A stretch of DNA of 64,000 nucleotides from Mycolicibacterium aurum. Its GTDB lineage: Bacteria > Actinomycetota > Actinomycetes > Mycobacteriales > Mycobacteriaceae. Positions 44,614 through 53,489 of this stretch are shown here, piece after piece. A program made the position numbers and the translations under genes. The notes under the pieces were generated by a model. The model saw only the letters and a list, made by a program, of their open reading frames with translations, was not told the DNA's origin and made no database searches. Numbering within the stretch: position 1 is the first letter of the stretch; the number at the start of each line of letters is the position of its first letter. The stretch lies in contig LT549889.1 of the NCBI GenBank assembly GCA_900078775.1, positions 4,774,001-4,838,000 on the forward strand. Reading direction: 5' to 3'.

Positions 44614-44706
44614 CGAGTCACCTCCCCCTCGGCGGCGCGCGGGCCGCGTCCAGCTGTCGCGTATCGGCCGCTACGACGGGCCGACACCTCGCGCAACTGT
44701 ATCGCG

Positions 44707-44730
44707 CCGATATATAACTCGCTACATCGG
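44707..44730. promoter_or_regulatory. candidate PadR operator over the padR-ino1 promoter
   Basis: CCGATATA (44707-44714) and TACATCGG (44723-44730) form an inverted repeat with one mismatch and an 8-base spacer. On the minus strand it covers a TATATAT -10-like box. Placement suggests autoregulation; this is inference. Confidence 0.4.
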
Positions 44731-44733
44731 AGG

Positions 44734-45600
44734 TCAGCTCGGGTAGCTGATCCGCTTCACCGAGGCGTCCCCGTTGAACTCGATGTAGCCGCTGTTGCCG
44801 AAGGTGGGCGTGACGTACACGCTGATCTCGATGCTCTCCGGCGGTGCGGTGCGATCGGAGTTCGGCTCCACGCTGACGTGGATCTGCTTCACCTCGGCCG
44901 GATCGATGCCGAGCGTCTCCGGCGCACCGCGGATCAGGCCGACGAAGGTGGGCACGTCGAAGGCGGCCAGGTCGACGAGCCGGGCGTCGCTGCCGACGCT
45001 GGTCTCCGACGGGTCGTCCCAGCCACCGCGGTAGCTGTACCGCAACACCCGGCGGGGCTCGGTCGGGTCCGGGCGTTCCAGGGACGCGTAGTCGTTGAAG
45101 ATCGTCAGGTCGTAACCCGAGGTGTCGCCGAATTTCTCCTTCATCTGCTGGAACAGCCCGGTGAGGCCGCCGAGTGAATGCAGCTGCCGCGGCGGGGTCT
45201 GCACCGTGGCCGGGATGCCGTCCGCCTTGGCGCCGGGATCGGTCTGGAAGCTCAGCGGCGAGGAGGTGCTGCCGTACAGCCCCCAGCCGATGGCGATCCC
45301 GAGCAGCACCAGCACCACCGCGGTGGCGATCCGCAGGCCCCAACCGGCGCCGGGGCCGAGCGGTATGGCCTTGCGTTCGGGTGCGAGGTTCGGCAGTTTG
45401 ACCGGCGCACCGGCGGTCTGCAGATCCGACACCAGGGCCTGTAGCTCCCCGAGGGTCGCTGCACTGGTCGCTGCCGTCACTCGCTGCCGGTGTTCCTCCA
45501 TGGACAGCTGACCCTCGCCGAGCGCGCTGTCGAGGACCTTGCACGTGTCATTGCGGTCGGTGTCCCGTGCCCGGGTGCCCGCTGTCTGCCGTGTCGCCAC
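44734..45600 (-). CDS. DUF1707-type membrane protein, paralogue A (Rv0048c-like)
   Basis: A 288-residue protein. The N-terminal DUF1707-like segment RARDTDRNDTCKVLDSALGEGQLSMEEHRQR is followed by a linker, one membrane helix (about 90-110, IATAVVLVLLGIAIGWGLYG) and an extracytoplasmic domain ending SGYIEFNGDASVKRISYPS. It shares its whole layout with the gene upstream. Function unknown. GTG start at 45600, just inside an array of palindromic repeats. The gap to padR (44614-44733) holds the padR promoter. Confidence 0.8.
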   Translation of the reverse strand: MATRQTAGTRARDTDRNDTCKVLDSALGEGQLSMEEHRQRVTAATSAATLGELQALVSDLQTAGAPVKLPNLAPERKAIPLGPGAGWGLRIATAVVLVLLGIAIGWGLYGSTSSPLSFQTDPGAKADGIPATVQTPPRQLHSLGGLTGLFQQMKEKFGDTSGYDLTIFNDYASLERPDPTEPRRVLRYSYRGGWDDPSETSVGSDARLVDLAAFDVPTFVGLIRGAPETLGIDPAEVKQIHVSVEPNSDRTAPPESIEISVYVTPTFGNSGYIEFNGDASVKRISYPS

Positions 45601-45629
45601 GCCGCTGATCGTAAAACCAACTGGTCGTC

Positions 45630-45692
45630 GACGTGGCACGTCAGATTGTCAGAGACGTGGCACGTCAGATTGTCAGAGACGTGCGGCGTCAG
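45630..45692. repeat. 24-bp tandem repeats, each with a 13-bp palindrome
   Basis: Two identical 24-base units (45630-45653, 45654-45677) and a diverged third (45678-45692) each begin with GACGTGGCACGTC, an inverted repeat with 6-base arms around one G. They lie between paralogue B's stop (overlapping it by a few bases) and paralogue A's GTG. They could be an operator array or transcript hairpins. Confidence 0.8.
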
Positions 45693-46564
45693 CTCGGCTG
45701 CTCAACCCGCAATATCTGACCGGCCGGGTCCAGATGGATGTAGCCGTCGGTGCCGGACTTCGTGGACACCCGCAGCAGGATCTCCAGTGCACCGGGGCCG
45801 GGCGGGTCGGCGATGTGATCGACGTCGAAGTAGGTGTCCTCGATATCGCCGGGCGCGATCTGCAGAGTGGCCGGCGCCGCGGCCCAGGCGGCCACCGCGG
45901 CCGGCACGTCGAACGCGGCCAGGTCGGCGAGGTCGTCGGACTCCGAGCGCGGCCGGCTCGACGGATCTCCCCAGCCGCCCCGGTAGGTGTAGACCAGCTT
46001 GGCCCGGTCGTCGGCCGGGTCGGGCAGTGCCAGGACCGCCCGGTCGGGGCCCAGGGCCAGTTCGTAGCCCATGGTGCTGCCGAAGCGCTTGCGGATCTCG
46101 TCGAGGATCGCGGTCATTCCCGCCACGGTGTTCATCTCGCGGGGGAGTGTGAGCACCCTGGGCGGCACATCGTCTACCGGCACCGAGGGTCCCTTGGTGA
46201 TGGCCGGCGGCGCCGGACTCTCCGGGACCGCCGCGGCAGGTTGTCCGGCGTCGCCGCCGGACCCGGACACCGCCCAGCCCAGCACCCCCGCCAGCACGAC
46301 CAGGCCGCCGGCCACGGCGAGGACGACACGGCGGCGGGATTGCGCCTGCGGCGGGGCGGGCGGTGGCAGCGGGTCGGTGATCTGCAGATCGCGCAGCAGA
46401 TCCCGGAGCTCGCCCAGCGTGGCGGCCTTGATCGCGGCGTCGATCCGGCGCTGGTGCTCGTCCATGGCCAGCTGGCCTTCGCTGCGCGCGGTGTCCAGGG
46501 CCTTGCACGCGGCATCGCGGTCGCTGTCGCGGGCCCGTGTTCGCGCTGTTTGCCGTGCTGCCAC
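45689..46564 (-). CDS. DUF1707-type membrane protein, paralogue B
   Basis: A 291-residue homologue of the downstream gene: RARDSDRDAACKALDTARSEGQLAMDEHQRR, then AATLGELRDLLRDLQ, one helix (about 117-136, VVLAVAGGLVVLAGVLGWAV), a Pro/Ala linker and an outer domain with YTYRGGWGDPSSRPRSESDDLADLAAFDVP, which closely resembles YSYRGGWDDPSETSVGSDA in paralogue A. The pair looks like a tandem duplication. GTG start at 46564 by alignment with paralogue A. Function unknown. Confidence 0.8.
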   Translation of the reverse strand: MAARQTARTRARDSDRDAACKALDTARSEGQLAMDEHQRRIDAAIKAATLGELRDLLRDLQITDPLPPPAPPQAQSRRRVVLAVAGGLVVLAGVLGWAVSGSGGDAGQPAAAVPESPAPPAITKGPSVPVDDVPPRVLTLPREMNTVAGMTAILDEIRKRFGSTMGYELALGPDRAVLALPDPADDRAKLVYTYRGGWGDPSSRPRSESDDLADLAAFDVPAAVAAWAAAPATLQIAPGDIEDTYFDVDHIADPPGPGALEILLRVSTKSGTDGYIHLDPAGQILRVEQPS

Positions 46565-46645
46565 GAGGAATGATGTTAGAAGTTCTGCCGCCGTCGCGCT
46601 GCCGTCGCGGCTCGGTAGCTGGGGCACCGACGTACTCTGGTGAAC

Positions 46646-47077
46646 GTGCGATTGCAGCGACAGGTGGTGGACTACGCCCTGCGGCGGCGGTCCCTGCTGG
46701 CCGAGGTGTACTCCGGCAGGACCGGGGTCTCCGAGGTATGCGATGCGAACCCGTATCTGCTGCGCGCCGCGAAGTACCACGGGAAGACCAGTTCGGTGAT
46801 GTGCCCGATCTGCCGTAAGGAACAGCTGACGTTGGTGTCCTGGGTCTTCGGGGAGCACCTGGGTGCGGTGTCGGGTTCGGCACGCACGGCTGAGGAGCTG
46901 GTGCTGCTCGCAACCCGATACGACGAATTCGCCGTCCATGTGGTGGAGGTATGCCGCACTTGCAGTTGGAATCATCTGGTCAAGTCGTACGTGCTCGGCA
47001 CGCCGCGCCCCAAGGGGACGCAGCGCGCGAAGGGCACTCGGACGGCGCGTTCCGACGCGCGTACGGCCAGTGAATAG
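46646..47077 (+). CDS. DUF5318 family protein (Rv0049-like)
   Basis: A 143-residue protein with a zinc-ribbon-like pair CPICRKEQ (about 51-58) and CRTCSWNH (about 102-109). It matches Rv0049, conserved before ponA1 in mycobacteria; function unknown. I chose GTG 46646 (VRLQRQVVDYALRRRSLLAEV) because TACTCT (46633-46638) lies seven bases upstream, giving a leaderless mRNA; the GTG at 46640 would be too close to that box. Its end overlaps the ponA1 start by eight bases. Confidence 0.87.
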   Translation: MRLQRQVVDYALRRRSLLAEVYSGRTGVSEVCDANPYLLRAAKYHGKTSSVMCPICRKEQLTLVSWVFGEHLGAVSGSARTAEELVLLATRYDEFAVHVVEVCRTCSWNHLVKSYVLGTPRPKGTQRAKGTRTARSDARTASE

Positions 47078-49544
47078 CGAAGGGCGCCAGAGCAGGTCAG
47101 CGGGCGATGCCGGTAAACAGCGGTCCGCTGGTGCTGCCCCGCACCGTCGGCCGGGCCCCGGCGTGCCCCCCGATGACCGCAAGACGGCGCTGATCCCGCC
47201 GGTGCGCGGGGAGGTCGCGCCGCATCTGCGGGACCCGATCGACGTGGTCAAGGCCGCCCTCGACGGCGGTCCGCCGCGTAAGCCACCGCCACCCCCGCCG
47301 ACCGGTCCGCCGGGGCGCCCGGGTGGTAAACCGCCGGGCGGCAAGCCACCCGCGGCCAAGAAGTTCGAGTGGAAGTGGGTGCGCCGCGCGCTGTACGCCG
47401 CGCTGGTGCTGTTCGTCGCGCTGCCGATGATCACCTTCGGGATGGCGTACATGATCGTCGACGTCCCCAAACCCGGTGACATCCGCACCGCCCAGGTGTC
47501 CACCATCCTGGCCAGCGACGGCAGCGAGCTCGCGAAGATCATTCCGCCCGAGGGCAACCGGGTGGACGTCAAGATCGACCAGATCCCGGTGCACGTGCGC
47601 AACGCGGTGATGGCCGCCGAGGACCGCGACTTCTACGACAACCCGGGATTCTCGTTCACCGGGTTCGCCCGCGCGTTCCTGAACAACCTGTTCGGCAGCG
47701 GCAGCGGCCTGCAGGGCGGGTCGACGATCACCCAGCAGTACGTGAAGAACGCACTCGTCGGTGACGAACGCTCCGGCGTCGGCGGGTTGGTGCGAAAAGC
47801 CAAGGAACTCGTCATCTCCACCAAGATGTCGGGGGAGTGGTCCAAGGACCAGGTCCTGGAGTCCTACCTCAACATCATCTACTTCGGCCGCGGCGCCTAT
47901 GGCATCTCGGCGGCCTCGCGGGCCTACTTCGACAAGCCCGTCGAGGAACTGAACGTCGCCGAGGGCGCGCTGCTCGCCGCGCTCATCCAGCGGCCGTCCA
48001 CCCTCGACCCGGCCGTGGACCCCGAGGGCGCCGCCGACCGGTGGAACTGGGTGCTCGACGGCATGGTCGAGATCGGCGCGCTGTCGCAGGCCGACCGGGC
48101 CGCCCAGGTGTTCCCGCCGACCGTGGCGCCGGACTTCGCCAGCACCGCCAACCAGACGACCGGCCCCAACGGGTTGATCGAACGGCAGGTCACCCGGGAG
48201 CTGTTGGAGCTGTTCGACATCACCGAGCAGACGCTGAACACCGAGGGCCTGCAGATCACCACCACGATCGACCCGCAGGCGCAGCGGGCCGCCGAGGAGG
48301 CGGTCACCGAGACGCTGGAGGGCCAGGACCCCGATATGCGCTCGGCGGTGGTGTCGATCGACCCGCGCACCGGCGGGGTGAGGGCCTACTACGGCGGCGC
48401 CGACGCCAACGGCTTCGACTTCGCCCAGGCGGGTCTGCCGACCGGGTCCTCGTTCAAGGTGTTCGCGTTGGTGGCCGCCCTGCAGCAGGGCATCGGGCTG
48501 GGCTACAACATCGACAGCTCCCCACTGGAACTCAACGGCATCAAGATCGGCAACGTCGAGGGCAACAGCTGCGGCACCTGCAATATCGCCGAGGCGCTCA
48601 AGCGGTCGCTGAACACCAGCTACTACCGGCTGATGCTGAAGCTCAAGAACGGCCCGCAGGACGTCGCCGACGCCGCGCATCAGGCCGGGATCGCGGAGAG
48701 CTTCCCCGGTCTGGAACACACCCTCAGTGAGGACGGCGAGGGCGGCCCGCCCAACAACGGCATCGTGCTCGGGCAGTACCAGAGCCGGGTACTGGACATG
48801 GCCTCGGCGTACGCCACGCTGGCCAACTCGGGGGTCTATCACCGGCCGCACTTCGTGCAGAAGGTGGTGGATTCCGAGGGCAACGTGCTCTTCGACGCCG
48901 CCGAGCGCGAGGACGACGGCGAGCAGCGCATCGAGGCCGATGTCGCCGACAACGTGACCGCCGCGATGCAGCCGATCGCCGCTTACTCCAACGGGCACGC
49001 GTTGGCCGGCGGGCGCCCGTCCGCCGCCAAGACCGGTACCAACCAGCTCGGCGACACCGGGGCCAACCGGGACGCCTGGATGGTGGGCTACACCCCGTCG
49101 CTGTCCACCGCGGTCTGGGTCGGCACCACCGGGGGCGACAAGCCACTGGTCAACCAGTGGGGCGGCCCGGTGTACGGGTCCGGGCTGCCGTCGGACATCT
49201 GGAAGGCCACCATGGACGGCGCCCTCGAGGGCACCGACAACGAGACGTTCCCCAAGCCGACCGAGATCGGCGGCTACGCGGGACCTCCGGCGGCCCCGCC
49301 CCCGCGCCCGGCGCCGGAATCGACCGTCCCGCCGCCGCCGTCGGAGACCGTGATCCAGCCGACGCTGGAGATCGCCCCCGGCATCACCATCCCGTGGGGT
49401 CCGCCGACCACGGTCCCGGTCGGCCCGCCGCCGGGTGATCCGAACGCGCCGCCGCCCCCGCCGGGTGAGCCGCTCCCGCCGCCGCCTCCGGGCGCGCCGC
49501 CGGTGGGCGTGCCGCCTCCGGGTGTGCCTGTCCCGGCGCCGTGA
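47070..49544 (+). CDS. ponA1: bifunctional penicillin-binding protein PonA1 (class A)
   Basis: An 824-residue peptidoglycan synthase. A cytosolic Pro/Lys-rich lead (about 1-105) and one membrane helix (about 110-130) are followed by a GT51 glycosyltransferase (EDRDFYDNPGFSFTG, GGSTITQQYVKN). The transpeptidase has SSFK (GSSFKVFA), SLN (KRSLNTSYY) and KTGT. A long Pro-rich tail ends PPGVPVPAP. It builds and crosslinks the cell wall at growing poles. GTG start at 47070 overlaps the DUF5318 gene, and its stop overlaps the next GTG. Confidence 0.95.
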   Translation: MNSEGRQSRSAGDAGKQRSAGAAPHRRPGPGVPPDDRKTALIPPVRGEVAPHLRDPIDVVKAALDGGPPRKPPPPPPTGPPGRPGGKPPGGKPPAAKKFEWKWVRRALYAALVLFVALPMITFGMAYMIVDVPKPGDIRTAQVSTILASDGSELAKIIPPEGNRVDVKIDQIPVHVRNAVMAAEDRDFYDNPGFSFTGFARAFLNNLFGSGSGLQGGSTITQQYVKNALVGDERSGVGGLVRKAKELVISTKMSGEWSKDQVLESYLNIIYFGRGAYGISAASRAYFDKPVEELNVAEGALLAALIQRPSTLDPAVDPEGAADRWNWVLDGMVEIGALSQADRAAQVFPPTVAPDFASTANQTTGPNGLIERQVTRELLELFDITEQTLNTEGLQITTTIDPQAQRAAEEAVTETLEGQDPDMRSAVVSIDPRTGGVRAYYGGADANGFDFAQAGLPTGSSFKVFALVAALQQGIGLGYNIDSSPLELNGIKIGNVEGNSCGTCNIAEALKRSLNTSYYRLMLKLKNGPQDVADAAHQAGIAESFPGLEHTLSEDGEGGPPNNGIVLGQYQSRVLDMASAYATLANSGVYHRPHFVQKVVDSEGNVLFDAAEREDDGEQRIEADVADNVTAAMQPIAAYSNGHALAGGRPSAAKTGTNQLGDTGANRDAWMVGYTPSLSTAVWVGTTGGDKPLVNQWGGPVYGSGLPSDIWKATMDGALEGTDNETFPKPTEIGGYAGPPAAPPPRPAPESTVPPPPSETVIQPTLEIAPGITIPWGPPTTVPVGPPPGDPNAPPPPPGEPLPPPPPGAPPVGVPPPGVPVPAP

Positions 49545-51235
49545 CCGCGGGGGACCAGGAAGGGGCCGAGGTCCTCTCGGCCGCCCCGTCGACGGAATTC
49601 GTCTCGCCGGCACCGCCGGCGGGGACTGTCTCGCCGGCACCGCCGGCCGAAGACCGGCGCAGCGACGACGGCCGTGACCTGCCCAGCCGCAACGACGCCC
49701 TCGGTGCGGCGCTGGCCCAGACCATCGGCGGCCCGGTTGGCCGGCACGCGCTGATCGGACGGTCCCGGTTCTGGACCCCGCTGCGGGTGATGCTGCTGAT
49801 CGGCGTCGTCTTCCTGGCGCTGGGCTACTCCACCAAGGCGGCCTGCCTGCAGTCCACGGACACCGGCACCGCCGCCCAGCGGGTCGCCAACTGGGAGAAC
49901 CAGCGGGCCTACTACTCGCTGTGCTACTCCGACACCGTCCCGCTCTACACCGCGGAACTGCTGAACCAGGGCCGGTTCCCGTACAAGTCGAGCTGGATCG
50001 AGAAGGACGCCGACGGCAACCCGCACGTGGTGTGGGACGGCAGCGAACCCGTTCGCTACATGGAGTATCCGGTGCTGACCGGCATCTACCAGTACCTGTC
50101 CATGTCGCTGGCCAAGACGTACTCGGCGCTGACGACGGTGGCCTCGGTGCCGGTGGTGGCCGAGGTGGTGATGTTCTTCAACATCTCCGCGTTCGGGCTG
50201 GCACTGGCCTGGCTGGTGACGGTGTGGGCGACCGCGCTGTTGTCCGGCCGGCGGATCTGGGACGCCGCCCTGGTGGCCGGATCGCCGGTGCTGATCTTCC
50301 AGATCTTCACCAACTTCGATGCGCTGGCCGTCGCCTGCGCGACCGGCGCCATGCTGGCCTGGGCGCGTCGCCGACCGGTGCTGGCCGGCGCGCTGATCGG
50401 GATCGGGGTGGCGCTCAAGCTCTACCCGCTGCTGCTGCTCGGGCCGCTGCTGGTGCTGGCGCTGCGCACCGGCCGGATGCGTGAATTCGGTAAGACAGCG
50501 GTGACCGCGGTGCTGGCCTGGATCGTGGTGAATCTGCCCATCCTGGTGCTGTTCCCGCGCGGCTGGTCGGAGTTCTTCCGGCTCAACGCCCGGCGCGGGG
50601 ACGATATGGACTCCATCTACAACGTGGTGAAGTCGTTCACCGGCTGGCAGGGCTTCGATCCCGGGCTGGGCTTCTGGGAGCCGCCGACGGTCACCAACGC
50701 GGTGACCGCCGTGCTGTTCCTGGCGTGTTGCGCCGGCATCGGCTATCTGGCCCTGACCGCGGCGCGGCGCCCCCGGCTGGCGCAGCTGGCGTTCCTGGTG
50801 GTGGCCGCGTTCCTGCTGACCAACAAGGTGTGGAGCCCGCAGTTCTCGCTGTGGCTGGTGCCGCTGGCCGTGCTGGCGCTGCCGCACCGCCGAATCCTGT
50901 TGGCGTGGATGACGATCGACGCGCTGGTCTGGGTGCCGCGGATGCTCTACCTGTACGGCGAGCAGAACCGCGGCCTGCCCGAGCAGTGGTTCACCGCCAC
51001 CGTGCTGCTGCGCGATGTCGCGGTGGTGGCCCTGATCGTGCTGGTCATCCGCCAGATCCGCCGGCCCGAGTTGGACCTGGTCCGCCGCTACGGGGTGGAC
51101 GATCCCGCCGGCGGGGTGTTCGACCGGGCCCCCGACGATCCGCCGCGCTGGCTGCCGGCCCGGCTGCGGCCCCGCCCGCTGCCTGCCGTCGACTCCGCGG
51201 CTACGCCGGGAAGGGTCGAGTCACCGTCGCCCTGA
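49541..51235 (+). CDS. polytopic GT87-type (DUF2029) membrane protein (Rv0051-like)
   Basis: A 564-residue protein with a disordered, Ser/Pro-rich N-terminus and about ten membrane helices. FDALAVACATGAMLAWARRRPVLAGALIGIGVALKLYPLLLL is typical of polyprenol-dependent mannosyltransferases of the GT87/PimE group. Acceptor unknown. It overlaps ponA1 by GTGA, so the two are coupled and it probably acts in envelope glycan synthesis. The N-terminus contains a 19-base direct repeat (GTCTCGCCGGCACCGCCGG) encoding VSPAPPA twice. Confidence 0.83.
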   Translation: MTAGDQEGAEVLSAAPSTEFVSPAPPAGTVSPAPPAEDRRSDDGRDLPSRNDALGAALAQTIGGPVGRHALIGRSRFWTPLRVMLLIGVVFLALGYSTKAACLQSTDTGTAAQRVANWENQRAYYSLCYSDTVPLYTAELLNQGRFPYKSSWIEKDADGNPHVVWDGSEPVRYMEYPVLTGIYQYLSMSLAKTYSALTTVASVPVVAEVVMFFNISAFGLALAWLVTVWATALLSGRRIWDAALVAGSPVLIFQIFTNFDALAVACATGAMLAWARRRPVLAGALIGIGVALKLYPLLLLGPLLVLALRTGRMREFGKTAVTAVLAWIVVNLPILVLFPRGWSEFFRLNARRGDDMDSIYNVVKSFTGWQGFDPGLGFWEPPTVTNAVTAVLFLACCAGIGYLALTAARRPRLAQLAFLVVAAFLLTNKVWSPQFSLWLVPLAVLALPHRRILLAWMTIDALVWVPRMLYLYGEQNRGLPEQWFTATVLLRDVAVVALIVLVIRQIRRPELDLVRRYGVDDPAGGVFDRAPDDPPRWLPARLRPRPLPAVDSAATPGRVESPSP

Positions 51236-51259
51236 GCGCAGGGTCGACGCCGTCGACTA

Positions 51260-51410
51260 GGGTGATCTCGGCTGGTCAACCGACCGGCTCCGACGGACAG
51301 GCAGGGAAGCCGGTGTGAATCCGGCACGGTCCCGCCACTGTGACCGGGCAGCGCGCTGCCCGGGAGTCAGGTCACTGCCCCCGGCGGACCCTGCTTCTGG
51401 GACGTGGACA
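51260..51410 (+). ncRNA. cobalamin (adenosylcobalamin) riboswitch
   Basis: The segment shows the conserved B12-riboswitch core: GGGAAGCCGGTGTGAATCCG, then GGCACGGTCCCGCCACTGTG, and the downstream GGGAGTCAGGTCACTGCC. It lies immediately upstream of a BtuF-like lipoprotein gene and the rest of a btuFCD operon, and should switch the operon off when cobalamin is plentiful. The exact 5' limit is uncertain. Confidence 0.95.
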
Positions 51411-51431
51411 TCCCGGATGGAGAAGATCACC

Positions 51432-52424
51432 GTGTCAGTCGTATCCCGTTGCACCCGAGGGACCTTGGCGGCCGCCGCGACGCTGGGCCTGCTGCTCAGC
51501 GGTTGCAGTGCCGACCCGGGCACCGAACTCGTCGCCGACACCGCCGCGGGCTATCCGGTGACCGTGGACAACTGCGGGGTCGAGGTGACCCTGGACCGCC
51601 CGCCCACCCGCGCCGTCGGCTACTTCCAGCAGTCCGCCGAACTGATGCTCGCCCTCGGACTGCAGGACTCGGTGGTGGCCACCGTCTACCCGGACAATCC
51701 GCCGTTGCCGCGCTACGCGCAGGCCTACCAAGCGATCCCGGAACTGTCGGCCAAGGATGCCTCGTTCGAGCAGATCGTCGCGCTGGCACCGGATTTCGTG
51801 TACGGCGGATACAGCAGCGCCTTCGACGAGTCGGCCGGCCGGTCCCGTGCGGCGTTCGACAACGCCGGCATCACCAGCTACCTGAACCCCGAATACTGCG
51901 CCACCGCACCGATCGTGATGGACGACGTCTACACCGAGGTGCACACCGTGGCCACCCTGTTCGGGGTCCCGGAGCGCGCCGACGACCTGGTCACCGATAT
52001 GCGGGCCAGCGTCGCGGTGGCGACCGACCGCGTGGGGGCGGTGACCCCGCTGCGGGCCTTCGTCTACGACAGCGGCGAGGACACCGCCTTCACCGCCGGT
52101 GGGCAGGGAATCGGCAACCAGATCATGAAACTCGCGGGCGCACAGAACATCTTCGGCGACGTACCGGAGACCTTTGCCGACGTGTCCTGGGAACAGGTCG
52201 TCGAGCGGGCGCCCGAGGTCATCGTCATCTACGACTATTTCGGCACCCCGTCGGTGGCGGAGAAGAAGGCCTTCCTGCGCAGCCGGCCCGAACTCGCCGC
52301 GGTGCCGGCGATCCGCGACGACCGGTTCGCCGTGCTCACCCTGCAGGACGCGGTGCTCGGTGTGCGGGCCCCGTATGCGGTGGAATCACTTGGCGCACAG
52401 ATTCATCCGGACAAGTTCCGGTGA
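51432..52424 (+). CDS. btuF: BtuF-like cobalamin-binding lipoprotein
   Basis: A 330-residue solute-binding protein of the TroA/FecB type. The signal peptide ends LLLSGC, a lipobox. The core has DRPPTRAVGYFQQSAELMLALGL, IVALAPDFVYGG and RDDRFAVLTLQDAVLG. I prefer GTG 51432 because GGAGAAG lies six bases upstream; the ATG at 51417 would add five residues. Ligand cobalamin (or a related corrinoid) is inferred from the riboswitch. First gene of the operon. Confidence 0.85.
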   Translation: MSVVSRCTRGTLAAAATLGLLLSGCSADPGTELVADTAAGYPVTVDNCGVEVTLDRPPTRAVGYFQQSAELMLALGLQDSVVATVYPDNPPLPRYAQAYQAIPELSAKDASFEQIVALAPDFVYGGYSSAFDESAGRSRAAFDNAGITSYLNPEYCATAPIVMDDVYTEVHTVATLFGVPERADDLVTDMRASVAVATDRVGAVTPLRAFVYDSGEDTAFTAGGQGIGNQIMKLAGAQNIFGDVPETFADVSWEQVVERAPEVIVIYDYFGTPSVAEKKAFLRSRPELAAVPAIRDDRFAVLTLQDAVLGVRAPYAVESLGAQIHPDKFR

Positions 52425-52427
52425 CCT

Positions 52428-53489
52428 GTGACCGATGAGGTGACGGTCCGTCCCCGGCCGCCGTACCCGGTGGTGCTGGCCGCACTCGGGGTACTGCTGC
52501 TCGGCGCGATGGTCGCCGGGCTGGCCATCGGTTCGATCTCCATCCCGCCCGCCGATGTGGCGCGCACCGTGGCGCATCAGATCGCGCCGAATCTGGTGGA
52601 CGCCGGTGGGCTCGCGCACTATCAGGTGGTGATCACCCAGGTGCGTGGCCCGCGGGTGGTGCTCGGCGCGGTGGTCGGCGCCGGACTGGCCGTACTCGGC
52701 ATGACTCTGCAAGCGCTGGTGCACAATCCGCTCGCCGACCCGTATCTGCTCGGGGTGTCCTCGGGGGCCTCGGTGGGAGCGGTCGCGATGATCGTCACCG
52801 GCGTCGCGATGTTCGGCCCGGCCGTGCCGGTCGCGGCGTTCGCCGGGGCGCTGCTGGCGCTGGGTCTGGTGTACACGCTGTCGCGCAGCGGCGGCCGGAT
52901 CACCACCACCCGGCTGGTGCTGTCCGGGGTGGCGGTCGCCTATGTGCTCTCGGCGGTGACCAGCCTGATGCTCATCACCTCCGGGACCGGGGATCAGGCC
53001 CGGCAGATCCTGAGCTGGCTGCTCGGCGGGCTGGGCCGGGCGAGCTGGGATGCGCTGTGGCTGCCGCTGGCGGCGGTGGGGCTGGGTCTGGTCGTGCTGC
53101 TCGCGGCGGGGCGGACCCTGAACGTGCTGCTGGCCGGGGACGAGGCGGCCATCACCATGGGTGTGGACGCGCACCGGTTCCGGGCCCAGACCTTCGTCCT
53201 GGTGTCGTTGATCACCGGGGTGCTGGTCGCGGTGAGCGGGCCGATCGGGTTCGTCGGGCTGATCCTGCCGCACGCGGTGCGGCTGGTGGTGGGCAGCGAT
53301 CACCGCCGGGCACTGCCGGCCGCGGCGCTGGCCGGGGCGGCGTTCCTGGTGCTCGCCGACATCGTCGCGCGCACCCTGGCGTCCCCGCAGGAGATCCCGG
53401 TCGGGGTGCTCACGGCGCTGTGCGGCGGGCCGTTCTTCTTGTGGCTGATCCGCCGCGACGCCCGGCGCGGAGCGGCGGCCCAGCTGTGA
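52428..53489 (+). CDS. btuC: BtuC-type ABC permease (FecCD family)
   Basis: A 353-residue permease with about ten membrane helices and the FecCD signatures RGPRVVLGAVVGAGLAVLGMTLQALVHNPLADPYLLGVSSGAS and GPIGFVGLILPHAVRLVVGSDHR (quoted in parts of the family motif). It forms the dimeric channel of the cobalamin importer. It starts with GTG three bases after btuF and overlaps the ATPase gene by GTGA. Confidence 0.9.
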   Translation: MTDEVTVRPRPPYPVVLAALGVLLLGAMVAGLAIGSISIPPADVARTVAHQIAPNLVDAGGLAHYQVVITQVRGPRVVLGAVVGAGLAVLGMTLQALVHNPLADPYLLGVSSGASVGAVAMIVTGVAMFGPAVPVAAFAGALLALGLVYTLSRSGGRITTTRLVLSGVAVAYVLSAVTSLMLITSGTGDQARQILSWLLGGLGRASWDALWLPLAAVGLGLVVLLAAGRTLNVLLAGDEAAITMGVDAHRFRAQTFVLVSLITGVLVAVSGPIGFVGLILPHAVRLVVGSDHRRALPAAALAGAAFLVLADIVARTLASPQEIPVGVLTALCGGPFFLWLIRRDARRGAAAQL

